From positions 1,240,001 to 1,304,000 of the forward strand of contig NZ_JAOWPS010000001.1 of NCBI RefSeq assembly GCF_025753795.1: a DNA stretch of 64,000 nucleotides. Reading direction: 5' to 3'. The translations under genes were made by a program, and so were the position numbers. Below are positions 53,584 to 61,837 of the stretch, one piece after another; positions within the stretch are counted from its first letter, which is position 1, and every line of letters starts with the position of its first letter. Source of the stretch: Mesorhizobium sp. YC-39 (GTDB lineage Bacteria > Pseudomonadota > Alphaproteobacteria > Rhizobiales > Rhizobiaceae). The notes beneath the pieces are model-generated. The model had not been told where the DNA came from. It saw nothing but the letters and a program-made list of their open reading frames with translations, and did no database searches.

Positions 53584-55014
53584 ATGCATGAGCTGGTGAT
53601 CAAAGGCGGACGCGTTGCGCTCGACGACGGGTGGGCCGAATGCGAGATCGCCATCGACGACGGCCGCATCGCCGCCATTGGCACCAGCCTGGCCGGTAAA
53701 TCCGTGATCGGCGCCGGCGGTCGTTGGGTCATGCCCGGCGGCATCGACGCCCATTGCCATCTCGACCAGCCGGTCTGGGGCGGGGCCGGCAATGCGGACG
53801 ATTTCGAGTCCGGCACCATCTCGGCGGCCTTCGGGGGCACGACATGCATCGTCCCGTTCGGAATGCCGGGTCGGAAGATGAGCACTGTCGGCGCCATTGA
53901 TCGAGCGCTCGATCGCGCCAAAGGCCGCGCGGTGATCGACTATGGGCTGCACGCCGTGGTGACCATGGGCACCGGCCCGGATGTAGAGCAACAGCTTTCG
54001 CAACTCGCCGGTCGCGGCATCGCCTCGGTCAAGCTGTTCATGACCTATCAGGGTTTTGCCGTCGACGACGATCTCTTCTTCAGGGTGCTCGATACTGCCC
54101 ACAGGCTTGGCTGGATCGTCATGGTCCATGCCGAGAACGATGCTGCGATAAGGCGCACGCGCCAGCGGCTGATCGATCTCGGCCGCACCGATATCCGCTA
54201 CCATGTCGTTGCCCACAGCGAGACGATGGAGCGCGAGGCAACGCATCGTGCGCTGGCCTTCGCCGAAATGACAGGCGCGCGTATGACCATCGTCCACGTC
54301 TCGTCCTGGCAGTCGGCCGAGGAGGTGGCGCGAGCGAGGACGCGCGGCGTCGACGCTATCGCCGAAACCTGCCCGCAATATCTGTTCATCGGCGCAGCCG
54401 ACCTCGACCGCCCGGCCATCGATGCGGCGCGTTTTGTCTTTTCGCCGCCGCCGCGTTCGCCGCGCAGCCATCAGCATCTGTGGCAGGCGCTGATCGAAGG
54501 CGGCATCGATCTCTGGTCCTCCGACCATTCGCCCTATTTCTTCGCCGATAAGATCGCGAGATCGCGGACGCCCGGCTTCACCACCACGCTGAGCGGCATT
54601 CCTGGCATCGAGACTCGCCTGCCGTTGCTCTTCTCGGAAGGGCTGCTCACCGGCCGGCTGACGCTGGACCGATATCTCGATCTCACCTCTCGCAATGCCG
54701 CCGCGATCTATGGTCTGGCCCATGCCAAGGGGCGGATAGCGGTCGGCCTCGATGCCGATCTGGCGCTGTGGGATCCCATGGCGACCTGGACGCTCGGGCA
54801 CCAGGTGCTGCATTCGCGCGTCGACTTCACGCCCTATGAGGGCAGGAGCGTGACCGGCAAGCCGACCACCGTGCTGGTGCGCGGCGTGCCGGTGGTCGTG
54901 GATGGCAAGCTGCAGGTGCGGCCGGGGTTCGGACAATTCGTAGCGTGCACCGCCGCCGATCCGACTCTTTCCGGAAAACCAATCGAGGAGACGACGCCAT
55001 GGCTCGATGCCTGA
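53584..55014 (+). CDS. Dihydropyrimidinase/hydantoinase
   Basis: A 476-residue cyclic amidohydrolase. Metal ligands are in GGIDAHCHLDQP (HxH), the carboxylated Lys in ASVKLFMTYQG, His in MVHAENDAAI and HIVHVSS-like TIVHVSSWQS, and the catalytic Asp in LWSSDHSPY. It opens hydantoin or dihydropyrimidine rings to N-carbamoyl acids. ATG 53584 gives the standard N-terminus (ELVIKGGRVALDDG); GTG 53566 is less likely. Its end overlaps the next gene by 16 nt. Confidence 0.92.
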   Translation: MHELVIKGGRVALDDGWAECEIAIDDGRIAAIGTSLAGKSVIGAGGRWVMPGGIDAHCHLDQPVWGGAGNADDFESGTISAAFGGTTCIVPFGMPGRKMSTVGAIDRALDRAKGRAVIDYGLHAVVTMGTGPDVEQQLSQLAGRGIASVKLFMTYQGFAVDDDLFFRVLDTAHRLGWIVMVHAENDAAIRRTRQRLIDLGRTDIRYHVVAHSETMEREATHRALAFAEMTGARMTIVHVSSWQSAEEVARARTRGVDAIAETCPQYLFIGAADLDRPAIDAARFVFSPPPRSPRSHQHLWQALIEGGIDLWSSDHSPYFFADKIARSRTPGFTTTLSGIPGIETRLPLLFSEGLLTGRLTLDRYLDLTSRNAAAIYGLAHAKGRIAVGLDADLALWDPMATWTLGHQVLHSRVDFTPYEGRSVTGKPTTVLVRGVPVVVDGKLQVRPGFGQFVACTAADPTLSGKPIEETTPWLDA

Positions 55015-55913
55015 CTATTGCGGTTGCCCAGACCGGACCCATCCAGCGCAGCGTCTCGCGTGCCGAAACAGTCGATCGCCTCGTCCATCTGCTGGAACAG
55101 GCCACCGCCGCAGGTGCGGAGATTGCTGTATTTCCCGAGATGGCGCTGACCACTTTCTTTCCGCGCTGGCGCATTGACGATCAGGCGGAGATCGACGCCT
55201 TCTTCGAACAGTCGATGCCAGGCCCCGAAACGCAGCGCCTCTACGATGCCGCCGCGCGCCTCAAGGTCGGCCTCGCGCTCGGCTATTGCGAGATCGCCAG
55301 GGAAGACGGCCGGACGCGCCATTTCAACACCATGGACCTTGTCGGCCCGGACGGGCGCTTCATTGGCCGCTACCGCAAGATGCATGTGCCGGGGTCGAGT
55401 GAGCCGCAGGAGGGCATCACCACGCATCTCGAACGCCGCTATTTCGAACCCGGCAATCTCGGCTTTCCCGTCTTCGACTATCGCGGCGTCCGTGTCGGCA
55501 TGGCGATCTGCAACGACCGACGCTGGCCGGAGACTTACCGCATGCTGTGCCTCAATGGCGCCGAGGTCGTGCTCATCGGCTACAACACGCCGCTGCTGCT
55601 CGACGAGGCGCCGGCGCTGGCGCATCTGCGCATGTTCCACAATCATCTTCCGATGCAGGCCGGGGCCTACCAGAACACGCTGTGGGTGGCGGCCGCCGCC
55701 AAGGCCGGGCTTGAAGACGGCCAGGCGCTGATAGGCGGATCCTGCATCATCGCGCCGACCGGTGAGATCGCCGCGCAAGCGATGTCGCTCGACGACGAGA
55801 TCATCGTCCATCGCGCCGATCTCGATCTGATCGAGACCTGCCGGAAGGTGAATTTCAACTTCGCGCTCTATCGCCGCCCCGACCAGTACCGGCGCATTTC
55901 GGAACCGGTCTGA
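54999..55913 (+). CDS. Nitrilase-superfamily N-carbamoyl-D-amino-acid hydrolase
   Basis: A 304-residue carbon-nitrogen hydrolase with the catalytic triad visible: Glu in IAVFPEMALTTFF, Lys in RYRKMHVPGS and Cys in MAICNDRRWPE. The CNDRRWPE elbow and length of about 304 are typical of D-carbamoylases. It removes the carbamoyl group released by the hydantoinase, giving an amino acid, CO2 and ammonia. GAGGAG precedes ATG 54999, and its start overlaps the hydantoinase stop, so the two are translationally coupled. Confidence 0.92.
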   Translation: MARCLTIAVAQTGPIQRSVSRAETVDRLVHLLEQATAAGAEIAVFPEMALTTFFPRWRIDDQAEIDAFFEQSMPGPETQRLYDAAARLKVGLALGYCEIAREDGRTRHFNTMDLVGPDGRFIGRYRKMHVPGSSEPQEGITTHLERRYFEPGNLGFPVFDYRGVRVGMAICNDRRWPETYRMLCLNGAEVVLIGYNTPLLLDEAPALAHLRMFHNHLPMQAGAYQNTLWVAAAAKAGLEDGQALIGGSCIIAPTGEIAAQAMSLDDEIIVHRADLDLIETCRKVNFNFALYRRPDQYRRISEPV

Positions 55914-55924
55914 GATCGAGCGAG

Positions 55925-57235
55925 ATGGGCCTCATCGAAGCCAGTCAGGACACGATGCCGCGCGCGGCCGATCCGCTGTCACTCGGCGAGATCGTCGAGA
56001 ATGGGCTCTGCATCGGCTGTGGCCTCTGCCGTTCTATAGCCACGCCTAATGCCATCGAAATGGTGATGACGCCGGAGGGCCGCGAGCGGCCGGTGGCTAG
56101 GCAGGCGCTGGACAGGCCGACGCTGATGCGGATCAACGCCGTCTGTCCGGGAACGCGCATCGCAGGTCCGCCGCAAGCCCAATCAGGCGAAACCGCGTTA
56201 ATGGACACGGTCTGGGGACCGGTCGAGAGGCTTGTGCTCGGCCGCGCCGGAGATCCGACCGTGCGGTTTATCGGTTCTGGAGGCGGGGTGCTGACAGCGC
56301 TCGGCCAGTTTCTGCTGAGCTCCGGGCGTGTCAAATTCGTGCTGCATGTCGCGGCATCGCGTTCCCAGCCGATGCGCAGCGAACGGCGGCTGAGCTTCGA
56401 TGCTGCTTCGATGCTCGAGGGCGCGGGCTCGCGCTACGGCCCGGCCGCGACCTTGGCGGATTTCGGCGACATCCTCGATCGCGGCGAACCCTTCGCGCTG
56501 ATTGCCAAGCCTTGCGACATCACCGCCGTTCGCAACCTGGCGCGGCTCGATCCGCGCGTCGACAAATACATGCGCTGTGCCTTGGCCTTCGTTTGCGGCG
56601 GCGCATCGGACCTGTCGAAATCGGAACAGGTGCTGCAGCGTTTTGGCCTCGCCGAGGACGAACTGGCGTTGTTCCGTTATCGCGGTTACGGCAATCCCGG
56701 CCTCAACCGGATCGAAACCAGAGACGGCCGCGCCTTCGAGCTTACCTATCGGCAGCTGTGGGAGGACGAGGACAAATGGATGATCCAGCCGCGCTGCAAG
56801 ATCTGTCCCGACGCGATCGGCCAGGTGGCGGACATTGCCGTTTCGGATGCCTGGCTGAATGGTGGGCCGGCAGCCGAGGACGAGGCGCTCAACGGCATCA
56901 TCGTGCGCACCAGGCGCGGCCTTGAACTGTTCGACGCGGCAGTCGAAACCGGCGCGCTGGAGATCAAGCGCGAGACCGGCATTGCCGAGATCAGCGAATT
57001 GCAGTCGCACCAGGTGCGCAAGCGGCGCGCTGTCTGGGCGCGGCTGAAAGGCATGGCGATCGCCGGCAAGCCGGTGCCGTTTGTCACCGACCTCGCACTT
57101 GAAGATTGCGCCCTGCAGAATTCGCTGGCGGAGAACCTGGCCGAGGGGCGCGGCGCTCGCGGCCGCGCTCACCGCGGTCGCCTGGGTGAGCCGCCTGCCG
57201 TGCCGCGCGAAAGCAAGGTTGGGCAGTCATGTTGA
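55925..57235 (+). CDS. FrhB-like iron-sulfur flavoprotein (coenzyme F420 hydrogenase beta-subunit family)
   Basis: A 436-residue member of the FrhB/FdhB family, which moves electrons between an FAD and a low-potential partner. An N-terminal ferredoxin-like cluster CIGCGLC is near residues 29-35, SGGGVLTALGQFLLSSG starts the flavin domain near 118, AKPCDITAVRNLARLDPRVD is near 195, and CKICPDAIGQVADIAVSDAW near 290 is a family hallmark. The C-terminus past about residue 400 is Arg-rich. It lies between the carbamoylase and an amine oxidase in one operon; its partner and substrate are unknown. Confidence 0.85.
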   Translation: MGLIEASQDTMPRAADPLSLGEIVENGLCIGCGLCRSIATPNAIEMVMTPEGRERPVARQALDRPTLMRINAVCPGTRIAGPPQAQSGETALMDTVWGPVERLVLGRAGDPTVRFIGSGGGVLTALGQFLLSSGRVKFVLHVAASRSQPMRSERRLSFDAASMLEGAGSRYGPAATLADFGDILDRGEPFALIAKPCDITAVRNLARLDPRVDKYMRCALAFVCGGASDLSKSEQVLQRFGLAEDELALFRYRGYGNPGLNRIETRDGRAFELTYRQLWEDEDKWMIQPRCKICPDAIGQVADIAVSDAWLNGGPAAEDEALNGIIVRTRRGLELFDAAVETGALEIKRETGIAEISELQSHQVRKRRAVWARLKGMAIAGKPVPFVTDLALEDCALQNSLAENLAEGRGARGRAHRGRLGEPPAVPRESKVGQSC

Positions 57236-57248
57236 AGGATGGGCTGAT

Positions 57249-58415
57249 ATGAGTGCCGCCGAGCAGACCGAAATCATCATCATTGGCGGCGGCATTGCCG
57301 GCGCCGGCGCCGCCTTCGAGATGTCCCGCACTTCCAAGGTGGTCGTGCTCGAGCGGGAAAGCCATTGCGGCTACCACACCACCGGCCGCTCGGCAGCGAG
57401 CTTTACCGAGAACTACGGCAACGGCATCATCCGCCGCATCGTGCTGGCAAGCCGGGCTTTCCTGACCGAACCTCCAGCCGGCTTCTGCGATTACCCGCTG
57501 CTCAGCAAGCGCGGCATGATCACCGTGGCGCGCGCCGATCAGCTCGACCTCCTGCGCGAGGATCTCGAGGCCGCGCAGGCTTTGGTGCCCTCGATTGTCG
57601 CCATGACACAAGCCGAGGCGATTGCGCGCGTGCCGGTGCTGCGCGCGGATTACCTCGCCGGCGCCTATGTCGAACCGCATTCGATGGACATCGATGTGAA
57701 CGGCCTGCATCAAGGCTATCTGCGCGGCGCCCGTGCGCGTGGCGTGCGCATCGTCACCAATGCCGGCGTCAAGGCGATCGACCGGCGAGGCGGCCAGTGG
57801 CGGGTCGAAACCCCGGCGGGAACATTCCTTGCGCCAACGCTCGTCAATGCCGCCGGTGCCTGGGGCGACGAGATCGCTTTGATGGCGGGCGTGCGCCCGC
57901 TCGGCCTGCAGCCTAAGCGCCGCACGGCCTTCAATATCCCGGCGCCCGCCGGTATCGACATATCAGAGTGGCCGCTGGTCAACGACGTCGGCGCCGAATT
58001 CTATTTCAAGCCCGATGCCGGACAGCTCTTCGTCTCGCCTGCCGATGCGACGCTTTCTCAGCCGATGGATGCCTATGCTGAAGATATCGACGTCGCGATC
58101 GGCGCCGAGCGTCTTGAAAGGGCGACCACGATCGATGTGCAGCGGGTGTCGCGCTCATGGGCGGGCTTGCGGACCTTCGTTGCCGACGGCTCGCCGGTCG
58201 TCGGACCGGATGACGAGGTGCCGGATTTCGTCTGGCTGGTCGGGCAGGGCGGCTACGGCATCAAGACTTCGCCGGCGCTGTCGCGCGTCTGCGCCAGCCT
58301 GATCGCGGGCAAGGGCTTTCCAGACGATGTCGCAAGGCAGGGTGTGTCGTTGGACGATCTCACGCCACATCGGCTGCGCGGCGACGAGTCTCAAACCAGG
58401 CAGGTTGCTTCATGA
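57249..58415 (+). CDS. DadA-like FAD-dependent amine oxidase
   Basis: A 388-residue D-amino-acid/glycine-oxidase-like flavoprotein. The FAD site is IIIIGGGIAGAGAAFEM near residue 9, YHTTGRSAASFTENYGN near 45 and the C-terminal WLVGQGGYGIKTSPALS near 330. It oxidises a secondary or D-amine to an imine, which RidA could then hydrolyse. ATG 57249 is preferred over the longer upstream frame, which overlaps the previous gene. The stop overlaps the next ATG (ATGA), so it is coupled to the M20 enzyme. Confidence 0.9.
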   Translation: MSAAEQTEIIIIGGGIAGAGAAFEMSRTSKVVVLERESHCGYHTTGRSAASFTENYGNGIIRRIVLASRAFLTEPPAGFCDYPLLSKRGMITVARADQLDLLREDLEAAQALVPSIVAMTQAEAIARVPVLRADYLAGAYVEPHSMDIDVNGLHQGYLRGARARGVRIVTNAGVKAIDRRGGQWRVETPAGTFLAPTLVNAAGAWGDEIALMAGVRPLGLQPKRRTAFNIPAPAGIDISEWPLVNDVGAEFYFKPDAGQLFVSPADATLSQPMDAYAEDIDVAIGAERLERATTIDVQRVSRSWAGLRTFVADGSPVVGPDDEVPDFVWLVGQGGYGIKTSPALSRVCASLIAGKGFPDDVARQGVSLDDLTPHRLRGDESQTRQVAS

Positions 58416-59695
58416 GCGATGGCACCCTCACAGCCGGCGGCACGTTGGCCGGGCATCTGCTGGAGAGGCTGGCGCAGGCCACCACTGACGCGCCAGGGAT
58501 CACGCGCATCGCCTACGGAGCTGGCGAGCGTTTTGCGCATGATCTCGTGCGCGATGAAGCGGAAAAGCTCGGCGCCACGGCGCGTGTCGATGCGGCCGGC
58601 AATCTCTATTTGACGCTGAAGGGCCGCAATCCGGATTTGCCGGCGATCGTCATCGGCTCGCATCTCGACAGCGTGCCGCATGGCGGCAATTTCGATGGCG
58701 CCGCGGGTGTCGTGGCCGGGCTGGCGGTAATGGCCGAACTGCTCGGGCAAGGCATCCAATTGCCGCGCGACCTGATCGTGCTGGCGACGCGCGCCGAGGA
58801 AGCGGTGTGGTTTCCGCTGTCCTATCCCGGCAGCCAGGCCGCACTTGGCCTGCTGCAGCCGGCGGCGCTCGAAGTAAAGCGGTCGGACAGCGGACGCACG
58901 CTCGCCGACCACATGTTGGAAGAGGGTTTCGACCCCGATGCCGTGCGACGCGGCGTGCCGGGCATCGATGCCGGCCGGATCGCGGCTTTCATCGAAGTGC
59001 ATATCGAGCAGGGACCGCGCCTTGTCGCATCCGGTGCGCCGGCCGGTATCGTCACCGGCATTGCCGGCGGCTTCCGCTATGTCGACGCGAAATGCTTGGG
59101 GACCTATGGCCATTCCGGCGCCGAGCCGCGCTTTGCCCGGCATGACAGTGTGCTTGGGTTTGCCGATCTGGTCGCCGGCCTTGAAGCGGAATGGGACGCG
59201 CTGGAGCGCGAAGGTCACGAAGCCACCATCACCTTCGGTCGGGTGGAATCCGATCCGAGCCAGCACGGCGGCAGCCGCGTCCTGGGCGAACTTCGCTTCA
59301 CGCTCGATGTGCGCAGCGCCGAGGCCGCTGTCCTGGAACGGATCGAGGCGAGGCTGCACGCGCTCTTCGCCGAAGTCGGCGCGAAACGCGGCGTCAGCTT
59401 CGAGGCCGGACCACGCTTCACCTGGGAGCCGGCGACCATGTCGCGGGCGCTGATCGCGAGGCTGGACCGCGCTGCCACCGAACTTCAAATGCGGGCGCCA
59501 CATGTGCCGAGCGGGGCGGGGCATGACGCGGCCACCTTTGCCGGCGCCGACATTGCGACCATCATGATCTTCGTGCGCAACGAGAACGGCAGCCACAACC
59601 CGCATGAAGCGATGGAGATCGCCGATCTCGATCAGGCGATCCGTCTCCTTCTTCGCTTCGTCACCGACTTCGACAATCCCCTGGGACAGCCATGA
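58412..59695 (+). CDS. M20-family N-carbamoyl-L-amino-acid hydrolase/allantoate amidohydrolase
   Basis: A 427-residue zinc or manganese peptidase-fold hydrolase. Metal ligands appear in VIGSHLDSVPHGGNFDGAAG (His, Asp), VLATRAEEAVWFP (paired Glu), FIEVHIEQGP (His) and the C-terminal PSGAGHDAATFA. This matches L-carbamoylase or allantoate amidohydrolase. It is the counterpart of the D-type carbamoylase at 54999, so the operon can process both stereoisomers, or two successive intermediates. Its ends overlap both neighbours by ATGA. Confidence 0.92.
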   Translation: MSDGTLTAGGTLAGHLLERLAQATTDAPGITRIAYGAGERFAHDLVRDEAEKLGATARVDAAGNLYLTLKGRNPDLPAIVIGSHLDSVPHGGNFDGAAGVVAGLAVMAELLGQGIQLPRDLIVLATRAEEAVWFPLSYPGSQAALGLLQPAALEVKRSDSGRTLADHMLEEGFDPDAVRRGVPGIDAGRIAAFIEVHIEQGPRLVASGAPAGIVTGIAGGFRYVDAKCLGTYGHSGAEPRFARHDSVLGFADLVAGLEAEWDALEREGHEATITFGRVESDPSQHGGSRVLGELRFTLDVRSAEAAVLERIEARLHALFAEVGAKRGVSFEAGPRFTWEPATMSRALIARLDRAATELQMRAPHVPSGAGHDAATFAGADIATIMIFVRNENGSHNPHEAMEIADLDQAIRLLLRFVTDFDNPLGQP

Positions 59696-60357
59696 ACCTT
59701 GCCGCGACCGCCTTGCTCGTCATCGACTTGCAGAACGAGTACCGCCCCGGTGCCGCCTGGCCGGTGATCGACTATGACGCGGTCCTCGCCAACACCGCCG
59801 CGCTGATCGAAGCCGCCCGCGCGGCGGGCGTGCCGGTCATCCATGCCCAGGCCTGGGTGACGCCGGAGGAACGCGACGGCTATGCTAGGCAGGAGGAAAT
59901 CCTGACCGAGGAATTCCGCTCCGCCGTGGCCGGCAGCGATGGCGCCGCGATCTGCGCCGAGGTGGCGGCGCTGCCCGGCGACATCGTCATCCACAAGCAC
60001 TGGCCGAGCGCCTTTCGCCGAACCGACCTTTCAAAACGGCTTGCCGATCTCAAGGTCGAGAACCTGATCGTGACCGGCGTGCTGACCGACAGCTGCGTGA
60101 CCGAGAGCGTGTTCGACGCAGTCTATCAGGGGTTTCGCGTCTGGCTGGTCAAGGAGGCCTGCGGCAGCATGAGCGAGGCCATGCACCGCACCGGCATGCT
60201 CGACATGGCCAACCGGCTCTATGGCGGCGGCATCCTGCGCCTGCCCGAGGCGCTGAAGGCGCTCGCCGGCCAGCCTTTCGACGGCTGGCGCTGCACGCGG
60301 CCGGTGGAATTTGTCTACACGCTGGAAACCGTCGACCGGATTTACGAGGCTCTGTGA
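59692..60357 (+). CDS. Isochorismatase-family amidase (N-carbamoylsarcosine amidase-like)
   Basis: A 221-residue cysteine hydrolase with the full triad: Asp in ALLVIDLQNEYRPG, Lys in IHKHWPSAF and Cys in VLTDSCVTESVFDAVYQGF. Relatives cleave N-carbamoylsarcosine, biuret or ureidoacrylate. ATG 59692 overlaps the previous stop (ATGA), making it the last gene of the plus operon. Its 3-prime end overlaps the convergent D-aminoacylase gene by 16 nt. Confidence 0.9.
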   Translation: MNLAATALLVIDLQNEYRPGAAWPVIDYDAVLANTAALIEAARAAGVPVIHAQAWVTPEERDGYARQEEILTEEFRSAVAGSDGAAICAEVAALPGDIVIHKHWPSAFRRTDLSKRLADLKVENLIVTGVLTDSCVTESVFDAVYQGFRVWLVKEACGSMSEAMHRTGMLDMANRLYGGGILRLPEALKALAGQPFDGWRCTRPVEFVYTLETVDRIYEAL

Positions 60358-61829
60358 TCGACGCCGCAGCCACATGCGCCTCTGACAACCTTTGAGGCCG
60401 AGGGCTTGAGAACCGCGCCCGGCAATGCTCCGGTCGCCCTGCCGCCCCGCCAGACGGATATGCCATTGACGAAGACATGCTCGATGCCGGTAGCGGGCCG
60501 GCGCGGCTCCTCGAAGGTGGCGGTGTCGATGATCGTCGCCGGATCGAAAATGACAAGGTCGGCGAAATTGCCTTCAGTCAGGAGCCCGCGCTGCTGGATG
60601 CCGAATTCCCTTGCGGGCAGACCGGTCATGCGGAACACAGCCTCCTCCAGGCTGAACAGCCCGACATCCCTGGCATAGTGACCGAGTACACGCGGAAACG
60701 TGCCCCATAGGCGCGGATGTGGATGGATGTCGTGCGGCAGGCCATCCGAGCCGATCATGGTGCGCGGATGCGCGATGATGGTGCGCACATCCGTCTCGTC
60801 GAGCTGGAAATAGACAGCACCAGCCGGCAGCAGGCGCTGGCCCGCCTCGCGCTCACTGCAGTTCCATTCGCGCGCGATGTCGGCGATCTCGCGCCTGGCC
60901 ATCTCCGGATGCGGATCGGACCATGTGACGAGGATCTTCAGGCCCGTGTCGCAGCGCTCCAGGCGTAGCACGGTCGAGCTCGCGGCATAGGGATAGACAT
61001 CCATGCCGATGTCCATCGTCTCGCGCGCCCGGTCGATCCTTTCCAGGGACGGACGGCTCTTGCCGAAATTGGCGCGGCCTGTGCACTGGTGGTGTGAGAT
61101 GAACAGCTTGCCGCCGGCATGATCGGCAATGTCGATGGCTTCCTCGATCGCCTCGTCCATCGTCTCGAAATAATTGCGTGTGTGGGTGACATAAGGGCCG
61201 CCGAGGCTTGCCGCCGTGGCGGCGAGCGCCTTGACCTCTTCGGTCGAGGAGTTGACCGCCGGCGGATAGTCGAGCCCGGTGCTGAGCCCGAACGCGCCCT
61301 CGGCCATCGCCTGCTCCACGGCTTCCTGCATCGCCACCGTCTCCGCCTCGTTGGCCGGACGGTCGGTCACCGGCATGCAGCGCTGGCGCAAAGTGGTGTG
61401 GCCGACGAGCAGGGCCGCGTTCGTGGCGATGCCGCGCCGTTTGAGCTCGGCGACATAGTCGGCAAAACGATCGAAATGGAAATTCTCGCGGCCGCCGACC
61501 AGCGTGAAGGGCGGTGGCGGCGTCTTGTCGAGCAGCAGCGGCGCAAGGCTGACGCCGCAATTGCCGGCGATCGCCGTCGTCACACCCTGGCTGATCTTCG
61601 GGTCCATGCCGCGTGGCGCCAAAAGCGCGCCGTCGTCATGGGTGTGCACGTCGATGAAGCCGGGTGCCACCACCTTGCCCTTGGCGTCGATCTCCTCGCT
61701 GCCCTGCGCGTCGTCCAGCCGACCGATGGTGGCGATCCTGTCGCCGGTGACGGCGATGTCGGCCTCGAAAGGTTTCGAGCCGTCGCCGGCGATCAGCGTC
61801 GCGTGGCGGATGACGAGATCATAGGGCAT
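60342..61829 (-). CDS. N-acyl-D-amino-acid deacylase (D-aminoacylase)
   Basis: A 495-residue amidohydrolase of the D-aminoacylase type. FIDVHTHDDGALL (HxH and Asp), the zinc Cys in AIAGNCGVSLAP, His in YVTHTRNY and ISHHQCTGRANFGKS, and the catalytic Asp in MIGSDGLPHDIH are all visible. The C-terminus has a Cys-rich CGCGVDH tail. It sits 8 nt after the MttB-type gene, so they are co-transcribed. It would deacylate an N-acyl D-amino acid, linking to the D-specific carbamoylase opposite. Confidence 0.9.
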   Translation of the reverse strand: MPYDLVIRHATLIAGDGSKPFEADIAVTGDRIATIGRLDDAQGSEEIDAKGKVVAPGFIDVHTHDDGALLAPRGMDPKISQGVTTAIAGNCGVSLAPLLLDKTPPPPFTLVGGRENFHFDRFADYVAELKRRGIATNAALLVGHTTLRQRCMPVTDRPANEAETVAMQEAVEQAMAEGAFGLSTGLDYPPAVNSSTEEVKALAATAASLGGPYVTHTRNYFETMDEAIEEAIDIADHAGGKLFISHHQCTGRANFGKSRPSLERIDRARETMDIGMDVYPYAASSTVLRLERCDTGLKILVTWSDPHPEMARREIADIAREWNCSEREAGQRLLPAGAVYFQLDETDVRTIIAHPRTMIGSDGLPHDIHPHPRLWGTFPRVLGHYARDVGLFSLEEAVFRMTGLPAREFGIQQRGLLTEGNFADLVIFDPATIIDTATFEEPRRPATGIEHVFVNGISVWRGGRATGALPGAVLKPSASKVVRGACGCGVDHRAS

Positions 61830-61837
61830 CGGAGGTC

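Noticed and set aside
53167..54936. A 589-codon open frame on the minus strand
   Set aside because: Antisense to RidA and the hydantoinase, with His/Arg/Asp-rich low-information sequence.
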